A stretch of DNA of 64,000 nt, taken from Bog-473 sp963807775 (lineage in GTDB: Bacteria; Actinomycetota; Acidimicrobiia; Acidimicrobiales; RAAP-2). Positions 1-8,773 of this stretch are shown in pieces. The position numbers were made by a program, and so were the translations under genes. The notes below the pieces were generated by a model. It was not told the origin of the DNA and did not search any database. It worked only from the letters and a program-made list of their open reading frames with translations. Within the stretch, counting starts at the first letter, position 1. The number at the start of each line of letters is the position of its first letter. Location: NCBI GenBank assembly GCA_963807775.1, contig CAWECY010000004.1:496001-560000 (forward strand), read 5' to 3'.

Positions 1-1028
1 CCGGAGGTGGAGATCACCGCCTTCGCCTTTTGGGGCGGTATCAACGTCATCGTCCCCGAGGGCTTCGACGTGGAGCTCCGTGGCTTCTCCTTCATGGGCG
101 GGCGCAGCCTGAAGATGCGCGACGTGCCGATCGTGCCGGGCTCGCCCCACATCGTGGTCCGCGGCTTCGCCGTCATGGCCGGGATCGAGGTCAAGAGCCG
201 GCCCATCCGCTCGAGCCGCCGGATCACGCGGGCCACCGGAGGCAAGGGGAAGTCCGCCCTCGCCGGCGGGCTCGATGCCCTCGACAACCCCAGCGATCCG
301 GAGGTCGACCTCAAGGCGCTGGCCCGGGATGTGCGGCGGGAGCTCCAAGAGCAGCGGCGGGCCGAGCGCCGCTCGGCACCCAGGTCATCACCACCCTCCG
401 CGCCGGGCCCGGTGTCAACACCGCCCACACCCCCGACCCCGCCCCCGCCACCGCCCTCAACCCGGACGGCACCCACGCAGGAGGGGACCCGAGCGGAGCC
501 GCCGGCCGCCGCCGCACCCACCGAGGGCACCGTCACCGTCCTCTTCTGCGACATGGTCGACTACGCCGGCATGACCGAGCGGCTGGGTGACCGGGCCTCA
601 CACCGACTGCTGCAGGACCACCACCGGATCGTGCGCCAAGCGCTGGACCGCCACGGCGGCCGCGAGATCAAGGTCCAGGGCGACGGCTTCATGATCGCCT
701 TCGGTGGTGTCGCCCGCGCCCTGCGCTGTGCCATCGAGATCCAGCGCTCCGTCGTGGACTACGAGCCCGACGAGGACGGCGAGCCGATCGGTGTTCACAT
801 CGGTGTAAACACCGGGGACGCCCTGGTAGAGGACGATGACGTCCTCGGGCACACGGTCATCGTGGCCAGCCGTCTGGCCGACGCCGCCGGACCCGGCGAG
901 ATCCTGGTGTCGTCCCTGTCGGAGCAGCTCGTGCAGGGCTCGGGCGAGTTCACCTTCGCCGGCCATCGCGGACGCGCCTCAAGGGCATGGCCCGCGCCCA
1001 GCTGTCGGCCACGCTCTCCTGGGAGTGA
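1..1028 (+). CDS. LiaF-like domain fused to class III nucleotide cyclase, 5' partial, frameshifted
   Basis: The frame is open to the left edge, so the true start lies outside; the first start codon is GTG at 7. The first 65 or so residues resemble the beta-rich C-terminal part of LiaF-like envelope-stress proteins (two repeats, FAFWGGINVIVPEG and FAVMAGIEVKSRP). A Pro-rich linker follows (about 395-475), then a class III cyclase domain from about 530: metal-binding Asp in VLFCDMVDY, substrate Lys and second Asp in IKVQGDGF, and Arg in ASRLADAAG. The Asn usual in the VNxxxR motif reads Ile here. Between about 965 and 975 one base is missing: the expected ending LKGMARAQLSATLSWE is in another frame, with TGA at 1026-1028. 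That stop overlaps the next gene's GTG, which supports 1028 as the real end. Product would be cytosolic cAMP or cGMP; the LiaF-like part may tie it to envelope sensing (inference). Confidence 0.8.
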
Positions 1029-2161
1029 CGCCAAGAGTGGGGGACACACGCGCCTGGGAGGAGGCCGGCCTCTACGACCCGTCCGCTCCGGGTGCCGACG
1101 AGCGCCGGGCCTTGCTCGAGTACCTGACCGGACGGGGCGCCACGCTCGAACAGATGGTGAAGGGGCATGCGCTCGGCTCCCTGCCGGGCGTGGCGGGCGA
1201 TCTCGTCCTTGGTCAGGAGACCGCCGTGATGCCCGTGTCGGAGATCGCCGCCCGCAGTGGCGTGGCGGAGTCACGCGTCCTGCGCGCCCTCCTGGCCGCC
1301 GGTGTGCCGGCCGCATCGGACACGGACGTCTCCACCAATCTCGTCAGCCTCATGGATGCGTTCGAGCAAGGCTCCGCACTGATGGGGGACGAGCCCGTCC
1401 TCGCATTCACCCGGGTCATGGGCGCGGCGGCCACCAACATCGCCGAGGCCGCCATCGCGCTCTTCTTCGCGGAGATGGGACCGGGCACCCTACGCGAAGG
1501 ACCCGACGAGCTGGCCCGGGCCCGTCAGGCCGAGGCGGCGACGCTCGCCTTCATGGCGGTGCCCGACGTCGTGGCCCGGATGATCGTGGAGGCGTTCGTC
1601 CGCGCCGAACGCCGAGCCGAGCTGGCCCGGCACGCACAGGCCGGCCTCGGTGCGGACGGTCCCCCCGACGGGCCGACCGAGGTCATCGCGCTGGGCTTCG
1701 TCGATCTGGTCGGGTCGACCACCTGGAGCCAGACGCTGAATCTGCGCGATCAGAACCTGGCGCTCACCCGTTTCGAGTCGTTCGCGTGGTCGAGCGCCGT
1801 CCTGGCCGGCGGGCGCGTCATCAAGACGATCGGCGACGAAGTCTTTTTCGCGGCGCCCACCGCCGAAGCAGCATGCGAGATCGCCCTGGCCGTCTGCCGC
1901 GCCACGGAGGATGACCACGTCTTACCGCCGGCCCGGGGTGCCGTGGGCGTCGGGACGGTGGCGCCCCGGGAAGGCGACTACTTCGGTCCACTGGTCAACC
2001 TGCTGGCTCGACTGGTGAAGGCCGGCCCTCCGGGAGGGGTCGTCGTCACCGAGGCGGCAGCGGCGGAACTCCCCTCGGAGACCTGGTCATTGAGCCCGTT
2101 GGAGCCGCTCGAGCTGCGGGGGTTCGACGGCGCAATACCGGCGTTTCACGTGGAGCATTAA
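1025..2161 (+). CDS. Adenylate/guanylate cyclase with N-terminal regulatory domain
   Basis: The GTG start overlaps the previous stop as GTGA, giving 378 residues. The frame is open further upstream, but that part lies inside the preceding cyclase domain. Residues 1-200 are a helical domain like the autoinhibitory N-terminus of mycobacterial cyclases of the Rv1264 type (Ad_Cy_reg family). The catalytic domain follows: metal Asp in GFVDLVGST, substrate Lys and second Asp in IKTIGDEVFF, and Asn and Arg of the transition-state pair in VNLLARL. All key residues are present, so it is probably active alone as a homodimer, or it may pair with the upstream cyclase, with which it is translationally coupled. 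In Rv1264 the N-domain senses pH; whether this holds here is unknown. Confidence 0.88.
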   Translation: MTPRVGDTRAWEEAGLYDPSAPGADERRALLEYLTGRGATLEQMVKGHALGSLPGVAGDLVLGQETAVMPVSEIAARSGVAESRVLRALLAAGVPAASDTDVSTNLVSLMDAFEQGSALMGDEPVLAFTRVMGAAATNIAEAAIALFFAEMGPGTLREGPDELARARQAEAATLAFMAVPDVVARMIVEAFVRAERRAELARHAQAGLGADGPPDGPTEVIALGFVDLVGSTTWSQTLNLRDQNLALTRFESFAWSSAVLAGGRVIKTIGDEVFFAAPTAEAACEIALAVCRATEDDHVLPPARGAVGVGTVAPREGDYFGPLVNLLARLVKAGPPGGVVVTEAAAAELPSETWSLSPLEPLELRGFDGAIPAFHVEH

Positions 2162-2643
2162 TGTTAACGGGGCTAAGGGTCCCTGTGTTCCTTGCCGAAA
2201 CTGTAAACGTCATGCCATCGTCCAAGACCACCGTCCTCGGTATCCGGCTCGACCACGAGCGCCGCGCCTGGGTCGAAGCCGAAGCGGCACGCCATGGCGT
2301 CACCGTGCGCGCGCTCTTCGAATACATGATCGACGAGGCGCGCTACGAGGAAGCACTGGACAAGGCGGCGCAAGATCCAGGAGCGCCCGAGCCGTTGCCT
2401 GCGGCGTCTGACCCAGCCCAGGGCGCCGTCGCCCAGGAATTCGAGGACTGGTGGGGTTCCCAGCGCGAGATGGCGGAGCCCTTCGAAATGTCGCGCACGG
2501 TCCCAGACTCGCCGGCAACGCTGTGCGACGAGCTGGTCAACGTGGCCGGTATTCCGGGGCGTCTCGTCCGGCAGGCACTGTCGATACCCGGTGCTGTGAT
2601 CAAGGTTGCCGGAGGCTGCGTCCGACGCGCTGCTCGGTCTTAG
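2161..2643 (+). CDS. Ribbon-helix-helix-like small protein
   Basis: The ATG at 2161 overlaps the upstream stop (TAATG) and has GGAG six bases ahead, giving 160 residues. An alternative ATG at 2212 would begin directly before the conserved-looking part, KTTVLGIRLDHERRAWVEAE, which reads as a beta strand followed by helices of a ribbon-helix-helix DNA-binding fold, continuing through ARHGVTVRALFEYMIDEA. The rest (about residues 75-160) is acidic, then Ala/Val-rich, and is not recognised. It is coupled to the cyclase pair, so it may be their regulator or an output of the cyclic nucleotide signal (inference). No partner toxin is visible. Confidence 0.55.
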   Translation: MLTGLRVPVFLAETVNVMPSSKTTVLGIRLDHERRAWVEAEAARHGVTVRALFEYMIDEARYEEALDKAAQDPGAPEPLPAASDPAQGAVAQEFEDWWGSQREMAEPFEMSRTVPDSPATLCDELVNVAGIPGRLVRQALSIPGAVIKVAGGCVRRAARS

Positions 2644-2762
2644 GAAGGTCAACACTTACTCGCTGGCCGCATGACACCGAGCGTCTCATTCAGTCAGGGT
2701 TAACACCGAGGCCGCACTTCGGTGTCGGTGAAACACCGTGGTGGGTGCCAGAACTCGAGGCC

Positions 2763-2966
2763 GTGAGACGGTTGTTTTACGGACTGCTGGCGTTGGTCCT
2801 TCTGACGAGCGTCTGCGCACTCGACACAGAGCAAGCGTGCGCCACCGCGGCTCCGCACGTAGCTGGCCAACGACGGCCGAAGCGGGAGCGGCGGGCTCGG
2901 CGGCGGCGGGCGCCGAGGGGATCGCTCGTGGGGTCTGAGATACTGGCCGCGTGGCGGCCTCCGTGA
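2763..2966 (+). CDS. Possible small secreted or membrane peptide
   Basis: GTG-started frame of 67 residues with a Leu/Val-rich N-terminus preceded by Arg residues (RRLFYGLLALVLLTSVCA), which looks like a signal peptide or one membrane segment, followed by a very Arg-rich tail. No clear ribosome-binding site is visible. It lies alone in the 360-base gap between the RHH-like gene and the first glycosyltransferase. In high-GC DNA an Arg-rich tail is a usual mark of chance frames, so this is only a candidate. The rest of the gap (2644-2762) shows nothing I can name. Confidence 0.22.
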   Translation: MRRLFYGLLALVLLTSVCALDTEQACATAAPHVAGQRRPKRERRARRRRAPRGSLVGSEILAAWRPP

Positions 2967-3003
2967 GCGATTGGGCTAACGCGCCGGCGGGTCGTCGGAG
3001 CCG

Positions 3004-4086
3004 GTGAGCGACGGGGCCGCCGGTTCCGGCGCCAAGCGGCCCGTGCGGGTGGAGGCGGTGGTCTCGGGGCGGCTGGCGCCGTCGAGCCGGTTCCGGGTGT
3101 TCCAGCACGTGGCCCCGCTGCGGGCCCTCGGGGTCGAGGTCACAGCCCGCCCGCCACGGGTCTCCAAGTACGCCTCGGTGCCGGCGTCGTGGCGGCGGGG
3201 CCAGTTCACCGCCCGCCTGGGTCGCACGGCCCTCCCGGTGGCCAAGCTGGTGGCGCGCCTGCCGGCGGTGGCGGGGTCGTGGCGGAGCGACGTGACGTGG
3301 CTCGAACGCGAGGTGCTGCCGGGGCATCTCACGCTGGAGCCGTACCTGCACCGGCCGCTCCTCTTCGACATCGACGACGCCATCTGGCTCCTCTCGCCGG
3401 GGCACGACCGCGCTGTGCGGGCCACCGCCGGACGGGCGGCCTGCGTCATCGCCGGGAACGATTTCCTGGCCGACTACATGAGCGCGCACGCCCGCCGGGT
3501 GGAAGTGGTCCCCACGGCGGTCGACACCGAGCGGTTCTCGCCGGCAGAGAGGTCCGGCCGCGGCTTCGTGGTCGGCTGGACGGGGTCCGCCACCACGTTT
3601 GGCTACCTCGAAGCGATCGCCCCGGCCCTCGGCCGGTTCCTCGAGACGGTGGCCGACGCCAGGCTGGTGGTGATGGCGAACCACTTCCGGTCGCTGCCGG
3701 GCGTCGCGGCCGAGCGTATCGAGTTCGTGGAGTGGAGCCCGGCGAACGAGGCGCCGGTCGTGGCCGGCTTCGACGTGGGGCTGATGCCGCTGCCGGATTC
3801 GGACTGGGCCCGGGGCAAGTGCGCATTCAAGATGCTGCAGTACCTGGCCTGCGGGGTCCCCGCCGTGGTCTCGCCGGTCGGGATGAACGCGCAGGTGCTC
3901 GCCATGGGTGACGTCGGCCTCGCGGCGTCGAGCGAGGACGAGTGGGTCGAGGCGCTCGTGACCTTGGCCCGCGACCCCGGGCGTGCCGTCGCGCTCGGCC
4001 GGGGCGGTCGGGAGCTCGTCGCCAGCTCGTTCTCGCTCCCCGTCGTCGCCGGCCAGCTGGCCGGGGTAATGACCGCCTACCGCTGA
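3004..4086 (+). CDS. GT4-type glycosyltransferase
   Basis: GTG-started, 360 residues, GT-B fold. The N-domain ends with LLFDIDDAIW and ERFSPAER-type linkers common in GT4 enzymes. The C-domain has VVGWTGSATTFGYL and the nucleotide-sugar binding stretch GKCAFKMLQYLACGVPAVVS, where the usual E of EAMA is replaced by a K..LQ..A pattern, as seen in other GT4 relatives of polysaccharide loci. It would add a sugar to a lipid-linked glycan at the cytosolic face; donor and acceptor cannot be read. It converges with the GT2 gene on the other strand, and the two 3' ends overlap by 10 bases. Confidence 0.85.
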   Translation: MSDGAAGSGAKRPVRVEAVVSGRLAPSSRFRVFQHVAPLRALGVEVTARPPRVSKYASVPASWRRGQFTARLGRTALPVAKLVARLPAVAGSWRSDVTWLEREVLPGHLTLEPYLHRPLLFDIDDAIWLLSPGHDRAVRATAGRAACVIAGNDFLADYMSAHARRVEVVPTAVDTERFSPAERSGRGFVVGWTGSATTFGYLEAIAPALGRFLETVADARLVVMANHFRSLPGVAAERIEFVEWSPANEAPVVAGFDVGLMPLPDSDWARGKCAFKMLQYLACGVPAVVSPVGMNAQVLAMGDVGLAASSEDEWVEALVTLARDPGRAVALGRGGRELVASSFSLPVVAGQLAGVMTAYR

Positions 4087-5039
4087 GGATCCCCGCCGGT
4101 GCCCCGATGCTCGAAGCGCGGGACCCGGTGCGAGCGCTCGGGCAGCACGCCCATGCGCCGCGCCGTACGGCTGGGCCCGACGGCGTAGGTTCGGGCCAGA
4201 AGCCAGAATCGCGCTCGGCGGTCTCCCTTGGCGAACAGGGCGCGGCGAGCTGCGGTGAGCGTGGCGGCCACTTGGTAGGAGCGCCAGCCCCAGGGACCGT
4301 GCCACTTGCGGATGTAGCGCTCGAGCCCGGCGTGGGAGCGCATCAGCCGCCGATGGTTGTCGTCGTCGGTGGCGGCGCCCTCATGGAGGGCTTCGGCGTC
4401 GGGGCTGAAGCCGATCCGCCAGCCGGCCCGCGTGGCGCGCCGCTCCCAGTCAGTCTCCTCGGCGTAGAGGAAGAATCCTTCGTCGAAGCCGCCGAGCGCT
4501 ACGAGGGCAGTGCCCCGCACCAACAGGACCGACGCGATCACGAAGTCCCAGTGCCGGTCGAAGCGCGACAACCCGAGCGCCTGGCGCCATGCCGCCAGCG
4601 GGGTCGGGAACGGCCAACACACCTGCGAGGCAATCGGAGAGCCGGGCTGGCGCTGGGCCGGAGCGACACAGCACAGCTCGGCTGACGTAGCGAGTTCGCA
4701 GACGAGCAGCTCGACCGCCCTGGGCTCAATGACCGCATCGGGGTTCAACAACAGCACGTCGAGTGTCGAGAGGTCGAGGTCGGCGAGTCCGAGATTGACG
4801 GCGGCGGCGAAGCCGAGGTTCTCGCCGGGGTCGAGGTAGCCGGCCCCCGCCTCGGCCGCCAGGGACCGGGTGTGCGTCGACGAGGAGTTGTCGACGACCG
4901 TGGCCGGGTAGCGATAGTCCAAGGCGCCGAGACAGCGGGCCAGCGTGTCGGGGTCGCCGTAGGCGACGACGAGGACGTGCACGGGGCGCCCGGTACCGCC
5001 CGCCGAGGCCGCGACCTGGTCGCCGAGTTCGTCTGGCAT
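4077..5039 (-). CDS. GT2 glycosyltransferase, rhamnosyltransferase-like
   Basis: About 320 residues from ATG 5039; an upstream TTG at 5099 adds 20 residues without family character. GT-A fold signs: VHVLVVAYGDPDTLARCL strand and helix, VDNSSS, GENLGFAAAVNLGL, the DxD-position motif LLNPDA, and the acceptor-side motif FLYAEETDWERRATRAGW, which is typical of GT2 enzymes of the WbbL/rhamnosyl group. It probably transfers a deoxyhexose or hexose to the growing glycan. It lies upstream of, or beside, the sulfotransferase on the same strand. Confidence 0.85.
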   Translation of the reverse strand: MPDELGDQVAASAGGTGRPVHVLVVAYGDPDTLARCLGALDYRYPATVVDNSSSTHTRSLAAEAGAGYLDPGENLGFAAAVNLGLADLDLSTLDVLLLNPDAVIEPRAVELLVCELATSAELCCVAPAQRQPGSPIASQVCWPFPTPLAAWRQALGLSRFDRHWDFVIASVLLVRGTALVALGGFDEGFFLYAEETDWERRATRAGWRIGFSPDAEALHEGAATDDDNHRRLMRSHAGLERYIRKWHGPWGWRSYQVAATLTAARRALFAKGDRRARFWLLARTYAVGPSRTARRMGVLPERSHRVPRFEHRGTGGDPQR

Positions 5040-5134
5040 GGGCACCAAAATGTATCCCGGCCGCCCGGTCCCGCCGATCCTCGTCGCTCCGTACAGCAAT
5101 CCGAAGCGTCAGGATCGCTGCGGCGACGGCTCGG

Positions 5135-6115
5135 CTAGTGGGAGGGCCCAGGGGTCCCCTTCCGGTTCCGGTTCGTTCTGCTCGCTACGTAGCGCAGCGC
5201 CTTGGTGACCTTCCAGCTCCTCGAGTTGTAGACTTCTTTCAAAGCGCGCTCGGCGGTAACCCGCCCGGCCATGTCCAACAGCCCGCTGGCCCACGGCGAC
5301 GCCGTGGGAAGCGGACCGGGGTCAAAGGACCCATGGGCACCGTCGAGGCGCCCGAGGGCGTCGAGCAGCTGGCGCTGGCTCTCGAGGTAGGGCCAATTCG
5401 GATCGCCCGCCTGGTGGCGGTACTGCGTGTCCACCGTGGCCGTCGCCCGTTCCACGTTCCAGCTGCCCCGCCACGGCGCGAGCTGCTCGAGGGAGTCGAG
5501 CCATGCGGCGATCTGTTGGTAGACGTCGTGGGGTTGGTCGACGAGTGCCTCATAGGAGGTCGCCAGCACTTCCATGCCCTCGAGCGCGTGGAGCGCGGCG
5601 AGGTTGTAGTGCTCCCACAGGGCCACCCCGTGGAACAGGTTGAAGCCGTTTCGCGTGGCCAGGGAGCGGGCCACGGCCAGTGGGTCGCGCCAGACGAACA
5701 CCACGGCGAGAGGCCCGTCGATCCGGCGCTGCCAGTATGGGAGGAGGAGGCACGCCCGGGGGTCCTTCCACACGAGCGGCCCCGAGCCGGGGAAGGCGGC
5801 CGCCGCCGCCTCGGCCGCCTCGGCGTCGAAGCCTCGGGCCGCCGCGGAGTCCGCCCAGGCCTCGGGGATCTCGGGGGGTCGCTGCCAGGTGCCACCCAGT
5901 GACCGCAGCACCCGCTCGTCGAAGAGCAGCATCCCGACGCTCTCGAAGTGGTCGGGGTTGGACTCATCCCACTCCAGGCGGTCCTCGTCGCGGGGCAGGG
6001 CGAGCCCGAGTGCGCCCATCCCTCCGGTGAGGGCCGACGTGCCGCTGCGATGGGTTCCGATCACGAGGATCCAAGGGCCCTTGGGCATGCCGGAAAGAGA
6101 GGGAGGTACCGACAT
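5135..6115 (-). CDS. Sulfotransferase family protein
   Basis: About 326 residues from ATG 6115; longer starts up to 6199 add a non-conserved leader. The PAPS 5'-phosphosulfate loop is visible as IGTHRSGTSAL near the N-terminus, and the 3'-phosphate strand as FVWRDPLAVARSL at about residue 155. The C-terminus ends with a Ser-rich helix EVYNSRSWKVTKALRYV, a tail often found on glycan-modifying enzymes of such loci. It would transfer sulfate from PAPS to a sugar hydroxyl. A second, different sulfotransferase occurs at 12.6 kb. No PAPS synthesis genes are in the window. Confidence 0.8.
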   Translation of the reverse strand: MSVPPSLSGMPKGPWILVIGTHRSGTSALTGGMGALGLALPRDEDRLEWDESNPDHFESVGMLLFDERVLRSLGGTWQRPPEIPEAWADSAAARGFDAEAAEAAAAAFPGSGPLVWKDPRACLLLPYWQRRIDGPLAVVFVWRDPLAVARSLATRNGFNLFHGVALWEHYNLAALHALEGMEVLATSYEALVDQPHDVYQQIAAWLDSLEQLAPWRGSWNVERATATVDTQYRHQAGDPNWPYLESQRQLLDALGRLDGAHGSFDPGPLPTASPWASGLLDMAGRVTAERALKEVYNSRSWKVTKALRYVASRTNRNRKGTPGPSH

Positions 6116-6202
6116 GGATCCGAGACCCGGGCCCTTAGAGCTGTTTAGCGAGTTGTACCATTTGCTGGGCTCCAGCCGGGTGCCCCGCCACCCCCACACG
6201 CC

Positions 6203-6532
6203 TCAGTTGGTGGTCGGCTCCTCGGGGCTCGCCGCCGGAGCGGCGGGCGTCGCCGGGCCCTGTGACGCCGCCGCCAGGACGTCCCCCGCCGAGGCGATCG
6301 GCGACTGATTGCCGCGCTGGATCCGCACGGCCAGGACCCCCGCAACGACGAAGGCGATGATGGCGATGAGCGCCGCCACCGCCCCGCGCTTTCGGTAGTG
6401 GCCGTACTTGATTGCGACGTGGCCGGGGAGGTAGCTCGGCAGTGCGTGGATCTGCACTGTGAAGTACTCGATGGCGACGAACGCCGCGATCAGACCGACA
6501 ACGACCAAGATAATGACCCCCACCCATTTCAT
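6203..6532 (-). CDS. Small two-helix membrane protein
   Basis: 109 residues from ATG 6532; the frame is open to 6697, but the upstream part has no coding character. Two hydrophobic segments are clear: VGVIILVVVGLIAAFVAIEYF at the N-terminus and AVAALIAIIAFVVAGVLAVRI around residue 55-75, joined by a 30-residue polar loop with KYGHYRKRG. The tail is Ala/Pro-rich and probably extracytoplasmic or flexible. The function is not recognised. It sits between methyltransferase and sulfotransferase genes on the same strand and may belong to that operon. Confidence 0.6.
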   Translation of the reverse strand: MKWVGVIILVVVGLIAAFVAIEYFTVQIHALPSYLPGHVAIKYGHYRKRGAVAALIAIIAFVVAGVLAVRIQRGNQSPIASAGDVLAAASQGPATPAAPAASPEEPTTN

Positions 6533-7177
6533 AGCGCTCAGGGTACCCGACGCTCTGTCGCCCGTCCACAGGTGTTGCTGCTCCGAGAACCTCACGCAGA
6601 GCGGGGCTTTCGTGCCTGGCCCCGCCCGCCCATCGAGCGATGGGGACCAGGTGGTCGGGCCCATGGTCTCGCCCTCCACCATCACCGGTTCGGTCATGTC
6701 GCCGGCCTGTGCTGGAACGTTCTTCTGCTAGACGGCCAGGTGGCGTCGCTTCGCGCTGCGCCGTACCTCGTGGCCTCGCCGCGACGCGTCGCTGAGACCC
6801 TGAGGCGCAGCTCCAACGGCGCGGCCAGCTCGGGACGCGGCGCCGAACTGCTGGCCATCGCCGTCGTTCCGGACCGCCAGGGGGCGTGGGTGTCGGCGCG
6901 GAGGTCACCTCGTCCTGAGATGAGGTGACCCGCGCGTGAGCAGCGCCCCGCCCACGTCGTCGGCGCAGACAACCGGGCGGCCCTCACCCCCTCTGGAAGC
7001 CCTTCCACCTCCAGCTGATCTGCGCCGACGCGGTGCTCGGTGGCTCGCTGTGCGCGTCGATCTTCGAACGTGGTCTGTGACTCGCGAGCGGGTCGACGCT
7101 GTGCGAAGACGAACAGCCCGCATCGTGGCCGTCGTGCGCGACGTCGCGCGATAGCGACGCTGCGCGCCCGGGAGGTC
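6533..7177. other. Gap without a supported gene
   Basis: About 640 bases. Several Arg/Ser/Pro-rich frames run through it on both strands, but none has a domain, a ribosome-binding site or conserved-looking segments. One plus-strand frame from 6936 to 7154 (72 residues) is the only one with a plausible GTG start, and it also looks like chance. Confidence 0.5.
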
Positions 7178-7906
7178 TCAGTCGGCCTTGGGATCCCTGG
7201 GGCGCACGCCCGAGGGGCGCGAGAACCGCCTGGGCTTCGCCACCGCCACTTCCTCGGGGTTGCCGGTGGTGCGGTGGTCCTTTTTTCCGTGACGGCCCCG
7301 CTCGAAGACGACGATGCTTGGGTAGAAGTGAATCGAAAGTGTCGACGCCGTGAACTCGGTCGGCTCGAGCGCACCGCGGGCGTCATCGGCATTCAGCTCG
7401 TCGATGAGTTCCTTGGCCATCTCCATGAACGATCCCGGCTCGCGCAGCCCCCCGCCGTACTCGGGCCAATAGGCGGTGTGGAGGTCTTCGATGAGGTAGA
7501 CGCCGCCGGGAGCGGTCTTGGGGTATAGGTAGCGGAACGTCGCCGCCACGTGCGCCATGACGTGGCTCCCGTCGTCAAGGACCACGTCGGGGGGGCCGAA
7601 TTCGTCTAGGACCGATTGGAGGAACCCCGGGTCGCTCTGGTCGCCGGTGCGGATCGAGATCTGGTCTTCTTCGTAGCGGCGCTTGTCCTCGATGTCGAGG
7701 CCAATGATCTGGGCGTAGGGGCCGAGGAACTGCTTCCACAACTGCAAGGAGCCCCCCCGGCCCACCCCGATCTCCCAAAAGAGCGTCGGCCGGTTCTGGT
7801 ACCGCTCGAAATGACGTTCGTAGACCGGGAAGTAGTGAGTCCACTTGTGAGCCGGATGGCCGCTGTGGGTGAGGAAGTCCCGCCAGAGCTCAGGCACGGG
7901 AAGCAT
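7178..7906 (-). CDS. Sugar O-methyltransferase, MycE/TylE-like
   Basis: 242 residues from ATG 7906; upstream in-frame sequence lacks family character. Class I SAM methyltransferase: motif I in FWEIGVGRGGSLQLW, motif II acidic residue in IGLDIEDK, then RTGDQSD and the metal-site-like VVLDDGSH, with a preceding HYFPVYERHFE. This order matches metal-dependent sugar methyltransferases of the MycE/TylE type, which methylate deoxysugar hydroxyls. It would therefore methylate a glycan residue (inference). The C-terminal 35 residues are basic and unrelated. Confidence 0.75.
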   Translation of the reverse strand: MLPVPELWRDFLTHSGHPAHKWTHYFPVYERHFERYQNRPTLFWEIGVGRGGSLQLWKQFLGPYAQIIGLDIEDKRRYEEDQISIRTGDQSDPGFLQSVLDEFGPPDVVLDDGSHVMAHVAATFRYLYPKTAPGGVYLIEDLHTAYWPEYGGGLREPGSFMEMAKELIDELNADDARGALEPTEFTASTLSIHFYPSIVVFERGRHGKKDHRTTGNPEEVAVAKPRRFSRPSGVRPRDPKAD

Positions 7907-7950
7907 CGTACATGGGGGACAATCTCGCGCCGACCGCGTTTCTTGTGCTG

Positions 7951-8688
7951 TTACCTGGGGCGCGTGTCCTGGGCCAGCGCGCTGGGCTCGTGCGGTGCGT
8001 TCTTGGTGCCGATGAACAACAGATCGAAGGCCAACGTGTGCAGCGCCGTGTTCGACGACGACCACGAGTTGTGGCGGTCCAACCAGTAGCCGATCGGTGG
8101 GAAGATCTGATGCAGGTGGTAGGTGGGGACCTTCAAGACGTGGAAGGTGAGCGAGGTGTAGTACTGGGCCAGGTAGCCGAGCGCCTCGAACGTGCCGCCG
8201 AACACGCTGACCTCACCGCCATCGAAGACCTCCGAGCACAGCTGGGCGAGGCCTTGGGCGGTGAAGCGCCAGTAGTCGTGGTCGTCGTGACGCGGGACCG
8301 TCGACGGCACCGAGATGACCACCGTGCCGCCGGGCCTTAAGACCCGATGGATGTCACGGAGCACAGTGAGCGGCTGGGGGACGTGCTCGAGGAGTTCGAG
8401 GGCCAAGACGAGGTCGACCGAATCATCGGCGACGGGCAGCGCCGCGGCGTCGGCGCAGAAGTCGACGTTGGCGAGGGGCCGGATGTCGGTGGCGAGGTAG
8501 CGGCACGTAACGACGGGCTCGAAGCGGCGCACGATGCCGCAGCCGATATTAATCACCAGGGCGTCGTCTCCCAGGGCACCGAGGCGCTCGTTGATCACCC
8601 GGTCGCGACGCGCCAGCGCGCCGTTGCGCTCGGGGTCGCGGCCCTTGGGCCGTGGCCGGGAAGCGGGTGAATTCACGGTCTTGGCCAT
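7951..8688 (-). CDS. Class I SAM-dependent methyltransferase
   Basis: 245 residues from ATG 8688 (another ATG three codons upstream). Motif I is VINIGCGIVRR; the acidic residue of motif II is in YLATDIRP; DLVLALELLEHV and RVLRPGGTVVISVPS follow in the Methyltransf_11 order. The C-terminal half (YWLDRHNSWSSSNTALHTLA) is longer than a minimal methyltransferase. It is the upstream neighbour of the MycE-like gene on the same strand, 44 bases away. The substrate is probably a sugar or lipid-linked sugar. Confidence 0.82.
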   Translation of the reverse strand: MAKTVNSPASRPRPKGRDPERNGALARRDRVINERLGALGDDALVINIGCGIVRRFEPVVTCRYLATDIRPLANVDFCADAAALPVADDSVDLVLALELLEHVPQPLTVLRDIHRVLRPGGTVVISVPSTVPRHDDHDYWRFTAQGLAQLCSEVFDGGEVSVFGGTFEALGYLAQYYTSLTFHVLKVPTYHLHQIFPPIGYWLDRHNSWSSSNTALHTLAFDLLFIGTKNAPHEPSALAQDTRPR

Positions 8689-8773
8689 CAACGACACTCC
8701 AACGTTCCGGGCTTATCCGGCGCAGACCGGCGTCGGGGGCATCGTAACCCTGCCGCTTCGCGTTGGGGCACGG

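Noticed and set aside
2686..4305. 539-codon minus-strand frame opposite the first GT4 gene
   Set aside because: Arg/Pro/Gly/His-rich shadow of the plus-strand glycosyltransferase, whose motifs are clear; no domain in the minus frame.
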